Notes: generated by a model not told the origin, from the sequence alone. A stretch of DNA of 64,000 nucleotides from Cycas panzhihuaensis (GCA_023213395.1 CM041465.1:198345741-198409740); one strand, 5' to 3'. Shown: positions 12,016 to 25,360, numbered from the stretch's first letter. Program-made: numbers and translations.

Positions 12016-12028
12016 TAGTATCAAAGCT
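12016..12028 (+). promoter_or_regulatory. decayed primer-binding site
   Basis: TAGTATCAAAGCT equals TGGTATCAGAGCT with two G-to-A changes. It lies 1.4 kb upstream of the gag remnant on the same strand, a normal leader length. The leader itself (12029-13410) shows no frame and holds a GA-rich run near 12880-12905. Confidence 0.55.
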
Positions 12029-13410
12029 AAGTTGTGAATCCACCCAATAGGAAGAGTAAAAGAAATAGGAATCTTTTTATTCCTTAGTGAAATTTTAGAA
12101 ATTGTCTCCCATTCTCATTTTTTATTTTTTCTAATATTATTATTTTTCAAGGATTTTGTAACTATAGGTAGGTAACAAATTTCCTCCTTCTCATATCCCC
12201 TAGTTGTAGGTAGAAACCCTATATTGAGGGTTTTTAAACATCATAAAGATGTATCATTTTTTATGAAGTGTATGTGGGTATACACCTATGCATGAAGCAA
12301 AGCAAATATCATTAGTTATGTAGGTCTTAGACATAACTTAACTATGGGATTGAGCCTCAACATACTTTTAGGTGTATTAGAGGACACTTATAGTCTTCTC
12401 TACTATGTAAACTATTGATCACCTATCCTCCACAATGCATTAATTAGTGGTTAACATTAAGAAGTTACTCCTCATGAAGATCCCAACATGACTGTCATGA
12501 TTATAGGTATATATTTACTCTATAGTTAGTATCCTAAGAGATTGGGTTGAATGATAGGAATAACTAGAAAGTTTATCAATGAGCTTATAGAATTAGGTAT
12601 ATCATATTCTTAAGTCCTAGGTATTTCTAAACCCTATACACTACTATTGAGACCATTGTGCTTCTATAGGTGGTTGAATTTGTGAAACATTTATATTACA
12701 AGTAATATTGCTAAAGCATATAATTCTGGTTTATAGTGATAACAATAAATCTTATAACACAACAACGCCAATTTATATTATAGAACTAATATCAAGGTCA
12801 TTCCAAATATCCTATATAAACCTTTAATATAATTTTTGAATCTTACACCCAAACCTTCACTCTAGTGTCTACCTCTTAGAAAGAGAGAGAGATAGAGAGA
12901 GAAAGGAGTTTGTAAGGTCACTTCTATGAATACTTTTCTAATTCAAATAAAATTTACACTACTAGACTTGAGACATAATAAAAGAAGTTCATAACTTTAA
13001 AATCACCCTACATATTTATAGGTCTTATTTTGATTAGTATATTATACTGATTATTTTTTACTAGAATAACTATAACTATCATTTTCAAGGTATAACAACA
13101 TATAGACATCCTGTGAGCCCCATTACCTAACTTTCACTCTTAAAATTTATTTATGCCATTTTGTCGAGCTCTTTGCACTCATCTTAGTGCTCTAGGTGAT
13201 ATTATTGCATATGTTTTAGGGCCAACATGATATAGACACTACCCCTCCTCCCCACCACCTTTTTTTCTCCCTACCCATCTATATTAGTTTCCAACTTCTT
13301 AAAATCTCATTCTATCTTTCCTCTCCCCCTTCTTCATGAATACCCTTCTTCTTATCCACCACTTTCTCTTATAAACCCTTTTTTCTATTCATGATACAAC
13401 ACTAAATTCT

Positions 13411-15130
13411 ATGTCTATAGAACTCATAAAGGTAGAACACATTCAAGCACTTGAGGTCCAATTCTAAGAATATCAGATAATATTGACTCATTGAACAAGG
13501 GCCTAATAGGTTTGGATTAATAAGTCAAGGATTCCAACCAAAAGTAAGACTTATTTAAACAAATATGAAACTCATTTAAATAAAAACATGATACTTTTGA
13601 TCAAACGTTAGATAGAATGATTTAGTGGATACAATCTAGTTCTTATATCTCACCCATAGGCCCATCCACCTCTAATAACTTATGGACTCTTTCATGACTA
13701 CCATTCACTCCATGACAACAACGCGTCTATCACAAAATCACCATACTAATATTTGAGCCTAATCTTAATAGGGATTCCTTCCAAAGCTGGATTAGTAAGA
13801 TGGAGTAATATTTTGTCTTGAATCTCATATTAGTTGAAAAATAGTTAACATTTGCTTCAACCCATTTAGATGGGAAAGCTCATCATTAGTTCTAGTGGTG
13901 GAAGTAAGAGAATTTATCAAACTAAACATAAGACCTATTCTCTAAGAGTTTTTTTGATTAATATGAAGACACATGGAAACACTCTTTCTTTAGTTATCTT
14001 ACTTGACTAAGATAAAAAACTTTAATAGAGGCATATACTTATGAGTTTCAAACATTACAAAATCAAGTCTCTCAATAACTTAATGGAAGAATTATTATTG
14101 ACATTTATACTTCAAATCTGAATGAGTGTATTCATATGAATTTAAAAGTTACTCCCTTATACTCTTTAAAAGATACCATCTCTACAACAAATGTAGTTGT
14201 AGAATTTACCATTAAATACCCATCTACTTTTAGGAGAGGCTCTTCATGGTACTAACATCCTCATCATTTTGATTAGTAATATCATTATCCTTGATTAGGA
14301 GAAGAATAAAAGCTAGCACTAAACCCTTTTTCAAGTCTAATTCATGTTCCATCAATAGAAGTTAATTGCCAATTAGAGGTTGGCCTCTATATTAAGTTCT
14401 CAAAAAGGAGAGACCCCAGTCATACAAAGGTGTACAAGGTAAGGTATATAATTTTCACTATTAACCCTAATTTTGAAGTCAAAGTCAAACCATAACTTAA
14501 GGATGAGCCCTGTCAAGAATCTACTCTACCTATTCCCCAACTTAAAGTATCCCTATCAATAGTTTCTTTCACACCCTATGAGAGCCACTTCATGTAAAAG
14601 GCACCCCTTGAAACAACCTGATGTTAATATTAATCAATACTACTGCATCATTAAATTTCATTGATATATCCCTAGCTTGACAATCAAACCTCTATAGTAC
14701 CCTAAAAACTAGATTTATCTACTCCTTGCTTGATCATCAGAACTTACATTATGTAGGTGCCATAAAAAATCTTCATTTTTAAATTGGTGCCTATCATCTC
14801 ACATTTTATTTTTATGCCTTATTTATAGGAGGATTTGATGCAATCATTGGGGTTCAATGGCTCTAAACATTGGGAACTTATAACATGAATAATTCTCCTA
14901 CCAATCTATTTATCTTATTTAAGGATCAGATGGGCCAAACGCATAAATTATATGGGATCTAATCACCTCCTAATCAACTTGTATCACCTAATTAAATGTA
15001 GAAACATTTCAAAAATATTATTAGCTATATTATTTACATTAATAACATTCAACCCTCAATAAATATTCATCCTCTTATGCAAAATCTCTTTAATAAATAT
15101 TAATTTATATTCACCCCTAAATGTTGATGT
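13411..15130 (+). pseudogene. gag: Ty3/gypsy (chromovirus-like) gag-protease remnant
   Basis: The translated text, across frames and stops, follows a plant gypsy gag in order. The WISKME block is near 13787, followed by HLDGKA near 13868. After these come EAYTYEFQTLQNQV near 14030 and DIYTSNLNECIHMNLKVTP near 14105-14155. The SLKDTI stretch follows. The zinc-knuckle region (14380-14420) is badly decayed. The protease tail is recognisable as GGFDAIIGVQWL with LYGI downstream (14828-14960). The sequence INIHPLMQNLFNKY (15058-15100) marks the linker into reverse transcriptase, after which homology is lost. Internal stops are mostly Gln or Trp positions. The rest of pol is missing or unrecognisable. 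Confidence 0.75.
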
Positions 15131-18060
15131 GTAGGGAGATAGGACGTACAAACTTAATCTCAACAACAAATCTCTAAGGTGTAGGGAGATTGAATAGAGA
15201 AGGGTGTGAATAGATGCCTCTTGTGGGGAACTCATGCATCTCATGTATATAAGTGTAGATAAAAAGCTTGTTGTTGCTAGCTATGGACTAAGGGAAATGT
15301 GCATTTGTGCAACATGCTAAGTGTAAATTCAACAAAAATTAAAGGCAAACTAGTTGCCAATTATAAATGAATGATGCAAGTAGGAAATTGACAAGAAAAT
15401 ATGCATCAACCAACCAAGAAAATTAAATGTAGCACTAGTAAGAATCAAGATAGTATCAATCAAATTCTAAGATAGCATCCTTGAAAGGAATAAATAATAA
15501 TTAGAGCCATTGTTGTGCAAGGGGCCTGATCAATCATAAGTGCTCAACACTCTTATATCATTATATGTTTATTCTATAGAAATTATTATCCCCTAGGCTA
15601 CTGACCTATCGTAATCCATCTCACTCCTAACGACTTAGAAACAATGGACTTGATCTAAGAAGAGAAGGAAAGGACTACCTAATGTAAGAGGTCTGAAGGA
15701 ATCAAGACCATAGAATAGATTCGCTCATGGATAAGTTGGTGGGGACTTGTCAATACTAATGATAGCTCTCATATGAATTCAAGAGTAGACTAATAGTTCT
15801 TGCATCTAATTCTAATAAACCTCAAGTTGTATGAGAGTGAAAAGGATAGAGGCCATCAATCTCAATAGAAGTACTAAAGTTCACTTGGCTGACAACACCC
15901 CAAGCATATGCATATGGCAAGGTCAAACATCCTTCACCCACTTGCTTGAAATATGGATTGAAGACTTAACACTTAAAGATACAAGATGACCTCTCTCATC
16001 TGGCAATGGAAATCAGATAGAAAGAACATTGCCCTCTCTCTTCGATGGGAAGAAGGACCCTATCATATAAGAGACTAGAAGAGTAAATAAATCACTTGCC
16101 TAATAGAACTAGCGTGTAATTTTAAAATGAATGCAATTTAAAGAGAATCCTAACTAGAAAATGTGACTTTAACCCCATGGATTCTAGGACTCATAACATG
16201 TGTAATCCCCTCCTTCATTAGGTCTCTTATGAAAAAATTAAACACAAGTAAGCAAACAAAAGCTTAAGATGTAACAAGTGTAAAAAAGTTTATTTAATTC
16301 CCTTTCTTTTTTGTGTTTTTTCTTTTCTTTTCCTTTCTTTCTTTTTTAAACAAAAATCAACTCTTAAAAGCAAGGGTGAAGGAAAATCACAAAAATGATA
16401 CTCAAGCATATAAGTAAGTAGATAACCCTACCCCTTTTATTGTTTCTTTTTCCATAAAATGAAAGCATTGTAATTAGGAAAAAGAAATTACTTTTTTACC
16501 CCTTTCTTTGTCCCTTTTCTTTTTGCTTAAAAGAAATAAAGAAATCACTATTCATGAGGAGATTGACAAAATATACTTGGAAAATCACTCAAATCACCAA
16601 ATTTTATACTTTATGCAAACTTCTCCTTATACCAATTTTTCAAACAAGCTCAAAATAAAGTTAAGTAAGCATATAATAATAAAGCTAGATTTCTAGAAAA
16701 AGTTTAGTAGTATTTCTTCTTATCAGATCATTGTATGAAGAAAGAGAGTTTGTAGTTTAAGTTCGAAATATTTTGGAAAGCTTAAAAAGATAAAGTATGG
16801 CTTATAATTAGAGATCATGACAAAAATTCAACAACATTGCAACTATGCAATAAGCACTCATACTTCTAATGAAGAAAAGAGAAAAGGAGATAAGTGGAGA
16901 ATAGATATCAAACTCAATCTATAATGCTCCTTAATCCTATAATCAAGCTAAGAATACTCCACTAGTAATGCAACTAGGAGAATATGTAAGAGAAAGAGAT
17001 TATAACTATGAAAAATATGCTAAAACATCAAGAAAAGATCACTTTTCAACATAAAAACCAATAGCTTAATGGAACAGGAGAAGAGGGCCTTATAAATAAC
17101 ATAAAGTATCCTCTATACAATGTCTTACCAAGAAATACTTAGCTATAATTTCCACCTTGCAAGCTCATTTGACTTGTGGAAAAAGAAGACAAGTAAGCAT
17201 AAATGAAATAAGCAAAAATAGAAGTGAAGAGAGTAATACCTCACCCACCAAAGAGAAAGAACAATAACAAAGGAAATAAACTTGCAATGGAGTTACCAAT
17301 GAAATGATGGGAGGATTACCTCTTTCATAAATGGTGAAAATTTAGTCAATGACCAATCTTTTCAACCAAGGGATACCAACACAACAAGGTAATAAATTCC
17401 AAGCAAGTGTAGAAGTTAAAAGATGAAGATCGAGAATGTTACAAATTCTTGGAGAGAATCTAACAACATAATAATATCGTGAACATACAATTTCTTGGTC
17501 TCCCCCTCACAATGAAAAGAAGAGGGTATAAATAAATAAGGTGAGGGATTGAACCATAGTTTCTAGCCTGTGGTATGACGAGAAACCATAGGCTAAAATC
17601 CATAGGTTCTTGCCCATGGAATTGGCCCAAAACCATGGGAATCGATGGTTTGGATGATGGCACTTAACCCATAGATTTGTAGAACTGAGAAGCTAGGCCA
17701 AGGGATTGAGAGACCATAAATAAGGAGCACACAGATGCCATTAATACACCACCAATCACTCCCACAAAATAGTTTACATCATTCACAACTGCTACCAAAA
17801 AGTTTATTAGAATACCATAAAGAATCTTCACAGCATAATAGAATACTAGTAAATACTCACTCTACTAGACAAAAATTAGGGCAAATAATCACCAGTCAGC
17901 ATGGGATGTAAGAAAAATTAGGGTAGAGACTAGTCAGGGAATAAGATAAAGGAAATGATGATGAAAATGTGCCAAAATAGAGGCAAAACAAGGTAAATGA
18001 AGGAGGACTAGATGAAAATTGATGCAAATAGGAGAGTAAATGGGCAAACAAGACCTTGCA
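15131..18060. other. unassigned stretch, possibly minus-strand LTR material
   Basis: No coding signal was found. It has a pyrimidine run at 16305-16350. Read on the minus strand, a TTTATACCCTCTTC block near 17515-17530 looks like an LTR promoter followed by a pyrimidine-rich leader, but no terminal repeats could be fixed. Repeated CCATAGG and CCATGGG words occur near 17555-17680. Confidence 0.3.
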
Positions 18061-19190
18061 GGGGTATTGAGTAGCCTTTCTTAATGTAGCAAACTCAAAA
18101 GATGACTAGATAGCCATTGACCATGGTCAAAATCATCATCACTAGGAGAGAAAATGGCTTATCAAACTCACAAGTGACTTATCTAAATGATAAAATATTA
18201 AGAAAAATAAAGGATTAGTATATATATTTACTTACTTGTTACTATAATGTCCATGTCATTCTTGGCTTATTGGAAACACTTGCCTCCTTGGTAGTAAAAT
18301 ACCTTCAACTTATGGTTAAAAGATGGTAAATGGTATTAATAAAGGTCTGGTTAGTCCAAGAATAAGCTCATATGTATAAACAATGGAATGGGTTTGCCAT
18401 AGTTTAGCCTTGTTAGTAGGTAATTAAAGGATATTCCCCTTAGTTTAGCCTCATTGGAAAGATAAGTCACAGGTGTACTAACTAGGAAGGGTGATATGTC
18501 AGTGACTAGATTAAACCAAGGTAGGCTAGTGGTTGTGAGGAACCTATATAAGCATGAATGTGGACACCATAATTTATCCTTATGAGTGGCCATCTTTTAG
18601 AGTGATCTTAGGTGGTTGAGGGATTTCCCCCATAATTAAATATGATAAGTATGATAGCTAAAAGTTGGGTTCATAAGCTTAGGGATTTGGATAAATAAGG
18701 TAGTGCTTTGAATGCCAAGGGAGAAAAATCAAGTGCCAAGGTGGGTCACCATATTTTAGCCTCATTAGTAGTCATCTTTTAGAATATGAGTTGTTTGGGA
18801 TCATCTCAAAGCCATAGTTTTTATTTTTGTGGTTTTATAATTTTCTTGTATTTTTATTATTTTATAAGTTTTTTGGAATCTTTGGTAGTTTTATATTATT
18901 TTTTTAGTTTTTAAGATGTTTTGTTAAAAGGAGGTAGATAAATTAGAAAGGAAATGATATAAATGAACAAGGAAGAGGTTATGGATAATAAAAGAGCAAT
19001 ACCTTATAGGGAAGTCATAGCCTAATTAAGTATATATAAGTGTATACAAATATACATAATAATTTACCTTTATTTCAAAGTAAGAGTGGTAGTTTAAGCT
19101 CTTGTCGGAGTGAAGGGGAATCTAACACCTTAGCCTATCTTTCATGGTGGGCTAGAGATGCCCATGGTTATCATCATAGTTTAATTTCTT
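18061..19190. repeat. degenerate short-motif array (ATAGTTTAGCCTCATTAG type)
   Basis: Copies of a motif of the form CATAGTTTAGCCTCATTAGTAG recur at irregular spacing (near 18398, 18442, 18751, 19090, 19172). The same motif forms a clean tandem array at 34850-35400 and appears again near 52960-53050 and 54445-54500. It lies near the minus-strand RNase H remnants and may belong to their 3' region. Confidence 0.5.
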
Positions 19191-19254
19191 CAGTGAGTGC
19201 CCCTCAGATATAGTGATAGAGGAATTATCTCATCGATAGGGTCTCAATGAAGGG

Positions 19255-19600
19255 TCTATTGGGTCAAAGGAGGATCTTCCATCTATGGAAAATGGCACTT
19301 AATAATAAAGGTGACTAATCAATTTGTCTCAGTATTATGTCCTCATAGGACATGGTGGATGTTAATAGGAGAGAATTGTGCTAAGAGGGACCTAACTTGG
19401 TTAGAAAGGACATGAAATTAAGGAAAATAAACTTAGTGGACCTTAGTAAGTTATCACATAACAAGGTAGGAGTCTAAGTATAATACAATAAGGACTTGAT
19501 GAATATACAATACATCCATTAAGGCCTCTACAATAGTAATGTATTTAGCCATGTTATTAGTTTCTATAAACAAATATCCTCTAAAGTGAATAAGTAGGTA
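19255..19600 (-). pseudogene. aRNH-type RNase H remnant of a Tat-lineage gypsy element
   Basis: On the minus strand a TNNMAKYITIVEAL block (19550-19505) matches the TNNEAEYEALI signature of the archaeal-type RNase H found in Tat-lineage gypsy elements. About 60 codons later comes VRSLLAQF, then INIHHVL-GHNTETN, the C-terminal part of that domain (19370-19300). Frames shift and several stops interrupt it. It is the third aRNH in the window, besides 46069 and 53230. No reverse transcriptase or integrase was seen around it. Confidence 0.65.
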
Positions 19601-21756
19601 TCTTAGGTGATCATAGATAGTCTAAGATATAGTAAAAGGACCATGATTCCAACAATAGGCTTGATGAATGAGGGGGGTGGGAAAAAATCAACTAATATCA
19701 CCAAGACTTAGATTTATGTGCAAGGTTTGACTGAAATGATAAATTAAATATGACCTTATTAGTGACTCCATATCAGTATCATGGCGAATTTCATGGTTTA
19801 TTTTGAATCTAGATATGTTGAGTATATTTCAATCATAACTAAGGCTACGATGGACCCAAATAGTTAGATCCAGAGGTCCTAAATAGCCTATATGTCTAAA
19901 CTTAAATTACACACTATAGGTGGTGATGAGACTGACATGTGACCTTCCATAGATACTAAGAAGGTTGTGACAAGTATATATAACTTATACTTACAAAAAT
20001 AATTATATATCTCTCATATAATATCAAAATTAAGTGGTATTTGTTGTGTTTTAAAGATAACTCTCAGGGATTTTTAGGTAATTTTAATGATATTATATTT
20101 GAATATTAATTTGATAAGATATTAAAGTAAAACATGTAAAATGAATATGTTTTATCATATGGTAGTACTTAGATAACTATTTTTACAAGTTGGTTCTATG
20201 GTATATTGGATGGTGGTGTTGTCTCGAGTGGACCTAAACTAGATATCTCTTAGTTGGTATGATATTTCCTTTGTTTCAATTAGGATAAGGAGATATGAGG
20301 TTTAAGAAGACTGAAGTAATTACCTTTGCCTAACTCTTAAGAAGGAGACTTCACCTAGTTATTCCCTCAAATAAGATATGAAATGAGGAATGTGATAAAA
20401 GGCTTAGATATAAGGGGGGTGGTATAATCCACTAACCTACACAACTATATGAAGGAGTTCTAGATTCAGAGCTACTCTAACAATATTTTTAATATCCTTC
20501 CTAGGGACTCCTATCCTTTGATCTTTTTAACTTTTTGAGTTTTACTTGGATAAAGGGAAGGGCTAAGCAAATGGAAAGGTTTTCTTTCTTTTTCTATTTT
20601 TCTATTTTATTTGTGTTTTTATCTTTTTTTAATTTAATAAAATAAATAAAATAAACTAAGACAATCAATAAAGTAATAAGGCTTATTCTACCTTTAACCA
20701 TTAAGCAAAGAAAAAACTAAAACTAGATACATGCAATATATTCTTTTGTCATTTTTCACTCTAGAGATGAAGCATACTAGTGCAAGTATGAAACTATTCT
20801 TTTAAATGTAATATGCATACTCCATTATGAAAGGAAAGACACCAATAAGAGATGCAATACACCATGTAATTATTTTATGCAAACTTTTATGGAATTTGAC
20901 AACATGCAATGTTAATTGAAAGGTTTTTATATCACATGCATGCTATCTTTTCTTTGAATGAATGTTATATGATATAAATGAGAGATTTAAAAGATGTATT
21001 AATGCTATTTAAAATGAATTTTCAGACCCTTAAAGTTGCATGCGAACAACAAAACCTCAATTACAATCCTCATACAAGATACTAGCTACACAACTTTAAA
21101 GATTCTATCTCAATTAGAGTAAGAAAAACTCTAAAAGGATCTTTGAATCTTTAGTAGTCTAAGAAATCAAGTATATTTCCATTCAACATTTTAAATTCTC
21201 TTTTTGAGAAAAATAAAGCAATCTTGAAACTAAAATCAAGCAAACAATGAAACTATGAAATCAACACTTCTTTCCTATGCAAAAATCTGCCTCAAAATGG
21301 CTCTTTTCTTTTAATTGGTCAATTCTTTCCAACTTTTTCCTTTAAAATAAGTAAAAGATGAAAAATAACAAATAAGAAGGGTTAAACAATAACCAAATAA
21401 AACCAAAAGAGACGACAAATCGTTTAGAATGCAAACTACTATGCAAGAATGGGAAGGGGTAGTTATTTGAATGGTGGAGAGATGACCATACCCCACCTTA
21501 GTCTATCCCTTATAAACCCCACAAAGGGCTAACCTTTTAGTTGATATTCCAAGCTAAAAACATATATAAGATCACCACAATAACTAACCAAAAGAAAAAT
21601 CATACTTTAAGCAAGAAAACAACCTCTAATAGATAGTAGAATAATAAGAAATTACATAGGAAAGGTCTTACCAATTTAGAAGAACTTTGAGGCTAAAAAC
21701 TTTGAGAAAAACCATAAGAGTTGAAGATCAAACCATCAATATTTAAATATCAATGA
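19601..21756. other. unassigned stretch with pyrimidine tract
   Basis: A block near 19850-19890 (ACTAAGGCTACGATGGACCC) recurs near 53660 beside the other minus-strand RNase H, so the upstream parts of these two elements are related. A T-rich tract at 20580-20640 corresponds to that at 53795-53885. The rest is not recognised. Confidence 0.4.
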
Positions 21757-21762
21757 AGCAAC

Positions 21763-21983
21763 TATTATAATATTAATGTACATTTGATTTGTCCCACATG
21801 CAAATGGGTCCTACTCTTCCCATCATGACATGTATTATAAATACATAACATTGTGTATCATATTATACGATGTGTAACAATGTTTTGTTAATACAATGGA
21901 GGTACCTTAAGGGTACCATTCAATCCTGTGGAGGTGTGTTTTACTCTATTTGCCAATATCTTATATAGGTTTTATTTTCCAAT
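21763..21983 (+). repeat. 5' LTR of element D
   Basis: It aligns end to end with 24689-24910. It starts TATTATAATATT where the 3' copy has TGTTAGAATATT, a G-to-A change in the terminal TG. ATTATAAATACA near 21834 is the likely TATA box. Confidence 0.88.
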
Positions 21984-21984
21984 A

Positions 21985-21996
21985 TGGTATTAGAGC
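21985..21996 (+). promoter_or_regulatory. primer-binding site of element D
   Basis: TGGTATTAGAGC, the initiator-Met tRNA site with one C-to-T change, lies one or two bases after the LTR. Confidence 0.85.
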
Positions 21997-23567
21997 ACCT
22001 AGGTTGAGAGAAGTATTTTTGTTCAGTATTAGAGCAGTGATTTGGGAGGTGCCATGAAGGGTAGAAAGCATGTTCAAGAGAATAAATGTTGAAATTTCTG
22101 AAAATTAATGGCAAAATTGAGATGAAATTACTTGTTCTATAAAATCTAAGTGGTCGTACTATAGATTTTGGGGTGAAAGTGTAAAAATTATAGTAGAATT
22201 AATTTCAGCCTATTTTTTTTCTGTCGCCGTATTTTTGGGATATATCTGCAACCTCAACTTCAAAGAGCCATAACTTTAGATATAGGTATCCAAATGACCT
22301 CAATTATTTTTTAATTCTATGCATTTTTTAATTTACTTTCTTATGGAAGTAGTTTGAGGTTCATTAGAGTTTAGAATAAAAAGTTATTAACATTTTATCA
22401 GAAGGTACTATTACAGCCCATAGAAACTCTAATTGTGAAATTCTTAAAAGGGGCACAACTTTTGATCTAGATATCAGAATTCAATTTTATCTGAACTATT
22501 AGAATAGTATTTAGAGGTATTCATTCCATCCACATTTAATATATTTTTGAGCTATATATTTTTTTAGAAATAAGTTTTTTGAGAATTTAAGGGTTTCATA
22601 TTGATATGGTGACGTGAATGAGGCAATGGTAATGAGGTGATATAAGTGTTTTGCACTCTTAATTAGTGACAAAATAGTGATATTTGGCATTAGCATAGTG
22701 ATATCTTGCATATGATTTACATAAGTTGGGTAATGTTGCAATATGAGATGACTGTTTGAGGCTCTTTTGCGTATGTTGTGCATGGGAGAGTACTATTGCA
22801 ATGTGAGACAACATTAAGTTATATTGATGTGAATGTATTTGGCACTCTATCAGTAATTTAAGGTGTATGATGGTGATTGTTTAATAGCAATTTGAGTGCT
22901 TTCTTACATGTGTTTGTATGAGAGAGCTATTGTGATGATGACATAGTATGGTAATGAAGCGATAGTGCATGTGTTTGGATGAATGCGTTGGATGGCATAT
23001 GGCAACTTAGTGCTTCTTGAAATATGATTTACTTGAAGGAGCTTTATGGGCATGATAAGGTAAATTTTAGGACAAGAAAAATGATGATTTTAGGTAATGA
23101 GGTGCTTGTTGCATGTGAGGTTACATGACAAGATTGGATATTTGTTGGGCATGTTAAGGGCGAAATTAGGGTTGTTTTGATGATATTTTTCCAGTTGATT
23201 GAATGGGCAAAGAAGGATGAGTTTTTTTATTGAAGATACCTAAGTTTCCAAGAAGCAAAATTATTAAATAGTATAATGGCATGAGTTGTGTGTTTTGGGC
23301 AATCAAGTGAAGTGTGTGTCTCGGTAGAGACATATGACATGTATGATCATTTTGAGATTTATGAGGCATTGATTTGGTGAAGTGAGTGCTTGGATTCTAC
23401 GTGATTGGCTGGTGATATGTGAAATAGATAAGGTAATGATGTGAGATATAAGACATGAGGAAATTTATTGAGAGTGATCAATAGACAAGTTACCAATGAT
23501 AAGTGAGTTTATTGATTGAAAAAAGGGGCGTGGCATGTGGAAATGACATTTACAATCATGAAGGATA
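21997..23567 (+). other. long untranslated leader of element D
   Basis: 1.57 kb with no supported frame between the primer site and the gag-like start, unusually long for a 3.1-kb element. Confidence 0.6.
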
Positions 23568-24665
23568 ATGATGTGGTTATATGCTCCTGAAAAAAATGAA
23601 TATTACTTAAGGGATTCATTTCTTCCAGTATTTAAGTGCAATGGTGAAGACTACTTCTTTTGGACAATTAAAATGAGATGTTTATTCATAGCTAGAGGTT
23701 TGTGGAAGATTGTTACTGATGAATATGATATCCCTAAGGATGAAGAAAAAAAGGAAATGCTTGCGAAGAAAGATAGAAAAATATTTATTATGATTCATGC
23801 TGCATTCAATGAGGTTGATCTTCATTCTAAATTCTATTTTGTCATTCCTATAGTTCTACATGCAAGTAATGCTAAAGAAGCTTAGGATTTTCTAAGGGAA
23901 GTATTTGAACAAACTCTTGAAGAGACACATCAAATGATGGAAAAAATAATTAAGGCTAGTTATGGTACATGTATAACGAGTGAACAAAATATTATCAACA
24001 CTGATGAAACAACATATCAAGATGAAGAAGGTATGAGTACTGATGAAATTTCTACTGAATGTAAGGAAACAATGGTTGAATGCATTGATAAGACTACAAC
24101 TACAAATGAAGACATTGAAAGTGATGTGTTGATAAAGGTTTATATAAATGACACCATGATTTCAAGAGAAATTGAATATGAATATGATATTGATGATATT
24201 CCTACTTTAAGTATTGATTCAAGTTTGAATGATGTTCCTTCTTTGAGCATTGATTCAAATTCAAAGAGTATGCAAGATGGTCAAGACTCCACTCCAAAGA
24301 TTAAAGAAGTCATCGTTATACATGGTATTCAAGAGTTTATACAGGATAATGATGACAAATAAGTTATGATTGAAGATGGTTGTTTACAGGATCTACATCA
24401 AAATTAGGCTAAAGTAGGCAAAATGAAGAATCATGATTTGTACTTGTTAGAGATACTACATCAACATCATTGCTATAGGATTGAAGATGGAAATCAAGCT
24501 GAGGATATCATCTTACAAAGGCATCAGTACAGAATTAAAGACAAAAATCAAGATGAAGACATCGGTCTACAACAAAGACATCTCTACAAAATTGAAGATA
24601 AGGATAAAGTTGAAGACATCATTTTTAAGACATTTCCAAGGACAAAGCATTGCAAATACAAATGA
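23568..24665 (+). pseudogene. gag: gag-like protein of element D with acidic and repeat tail
   Basis: A single frame of about 365 codons is broken by only three stops. The TAG at 23883-23885 falls where copia gags have Trp, and the TAA and TAG near 24361 and 24405 are each one C-to-T step from Gln. The first 120 residues resemble the N-terminal capsid part of copia gags (FLPVFKCNGEDYFFW, RCLFIARGLWKIV, then KKDRKIFIMIHAAF and LREVFEQT). The next 140 residues are strongly acidic and Ser/Thr-rich, with no zinc knuckle. The C-terminal part holds three 18-19-residue repeats rich in His, Glu and Asp. The start is the first of two tandem ATGs. The frame ends 24 bases before the LTR. Gag-like packaging is likely for the N-terminus; the tail is unknown. 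Confidence 0.75.
24474..24641 (+). repeat. in-frame tandem repeat, 54-57-base unit, three copies
   Basis: Units start at 24474, 24528 and 24585. Each encodes a Y-(R/K)-I-(E/K)-D opening, an acidic centre and a His-rich end. A weaker fourth copy may lie at 24367-24405. Confidence 0.8.
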
Positions 24666-24677
24666 CCCAAATGCACA

Positions 24678-24688
24678 TTAAGGGGGAG
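24678..24688 (+). promoter_or_regulatory. polypurine tract of element D
   Basis: TTAAGGGGGAG lies directly upstream of the 3' LTR. Confidence 0.85.
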
Positions 24689-24910
24689 TGTTAGAATATT
24701 AATGTACATTTGATTTGTCCCATATACAAGTGGGTCCTACTCTTTCCATCATGACATGTATTATAAATACACAACATTGTGTATCATATTATACAATGTT
24801 GTAATAATGTTTTGTTAATACAATGGAGGTACCTTAAGGGTACCATTCAATCCTATGGAGGTGTGTTTTGTTCTATTTGCCAATATCTTATATAGATTCT
24901 ATTTTTCAAG
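24689..24910 (+). repeat. 3' LTR of element D
   Basis: It starts TGTTAG just after the polypurine tract and matches the 5' LTR throughout. TATTATAAATACAC near 24762 is the TATA box counterpart. The end is uncertain by one or two bases because the flanking direct repeat begins there. Confidence 0.88.
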
Positions 24911-24997
24911 AGCAACAAGTCATAACATCAAAAATTTCTCTCTATTTCACCTATAAGTATCACTAAAATCAACCTTGAAGTCATAGCAGTAGTAGTC

Positions 24998-25360
24998 TGA
25001 AGGATGCAGAGGTGCAATGCAGGACTATAATGGTGAGATCATTATATGTGAGTTAACCATAACTGTTGAATATTGGGTAGTGTTTTAAAAAACACCAAGG
25101 AGGTATTCCCACCCCATTTATAGGTTATTTGGGGAGGTGACAAGCATCTCAATCTGATCTGCATATATTCTAAATATAATTCAAATTAATATTAAATTAT
25201 ATAATTAAAAATGGAAACATGTACTTTAAGGATAGTGGGTCAGCCTCCGGTGGCTCTAGGAGATAGGTATGCAGCTCTAGGTGCCTTAGGGAGCCTCAAA
25301 AGTGGCTTTGAGGGGCCCTAGGTGCACAACTTCATAGGCACATTGGGGGTTATCTTAACA
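24998..25360 (-). repeat. 3' LTR of element C
   Basis: On the minus strand it starts TGTTAAGATAACCCCCAATG and ends CATCCTTCA. CCTATAAATGGGG (about 25113-25125, minus) is a good TATA box shared with the other LTR. A GC-richer block (25240-25330) is also conserved between copies. Confidence 0.93.

Larger units (their letters stand above)
21763..24910 (+). mobile_element. non-autonomous copia-type LTR element (D), complete
   Basis: Two LTRs of about 221 bases bound a 2.7-kb interior with primer site, one gag-like frame and a polypurine tract. A direct repeat AGCAAC (21757-21762 and 24911-24916) flanks it. The LTRs differ at very roughly one base in ten by eye, mostly transitions. There is no protease, integrase or polymerase, so it depends on a partner for copying. 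Confidence 0.9.
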
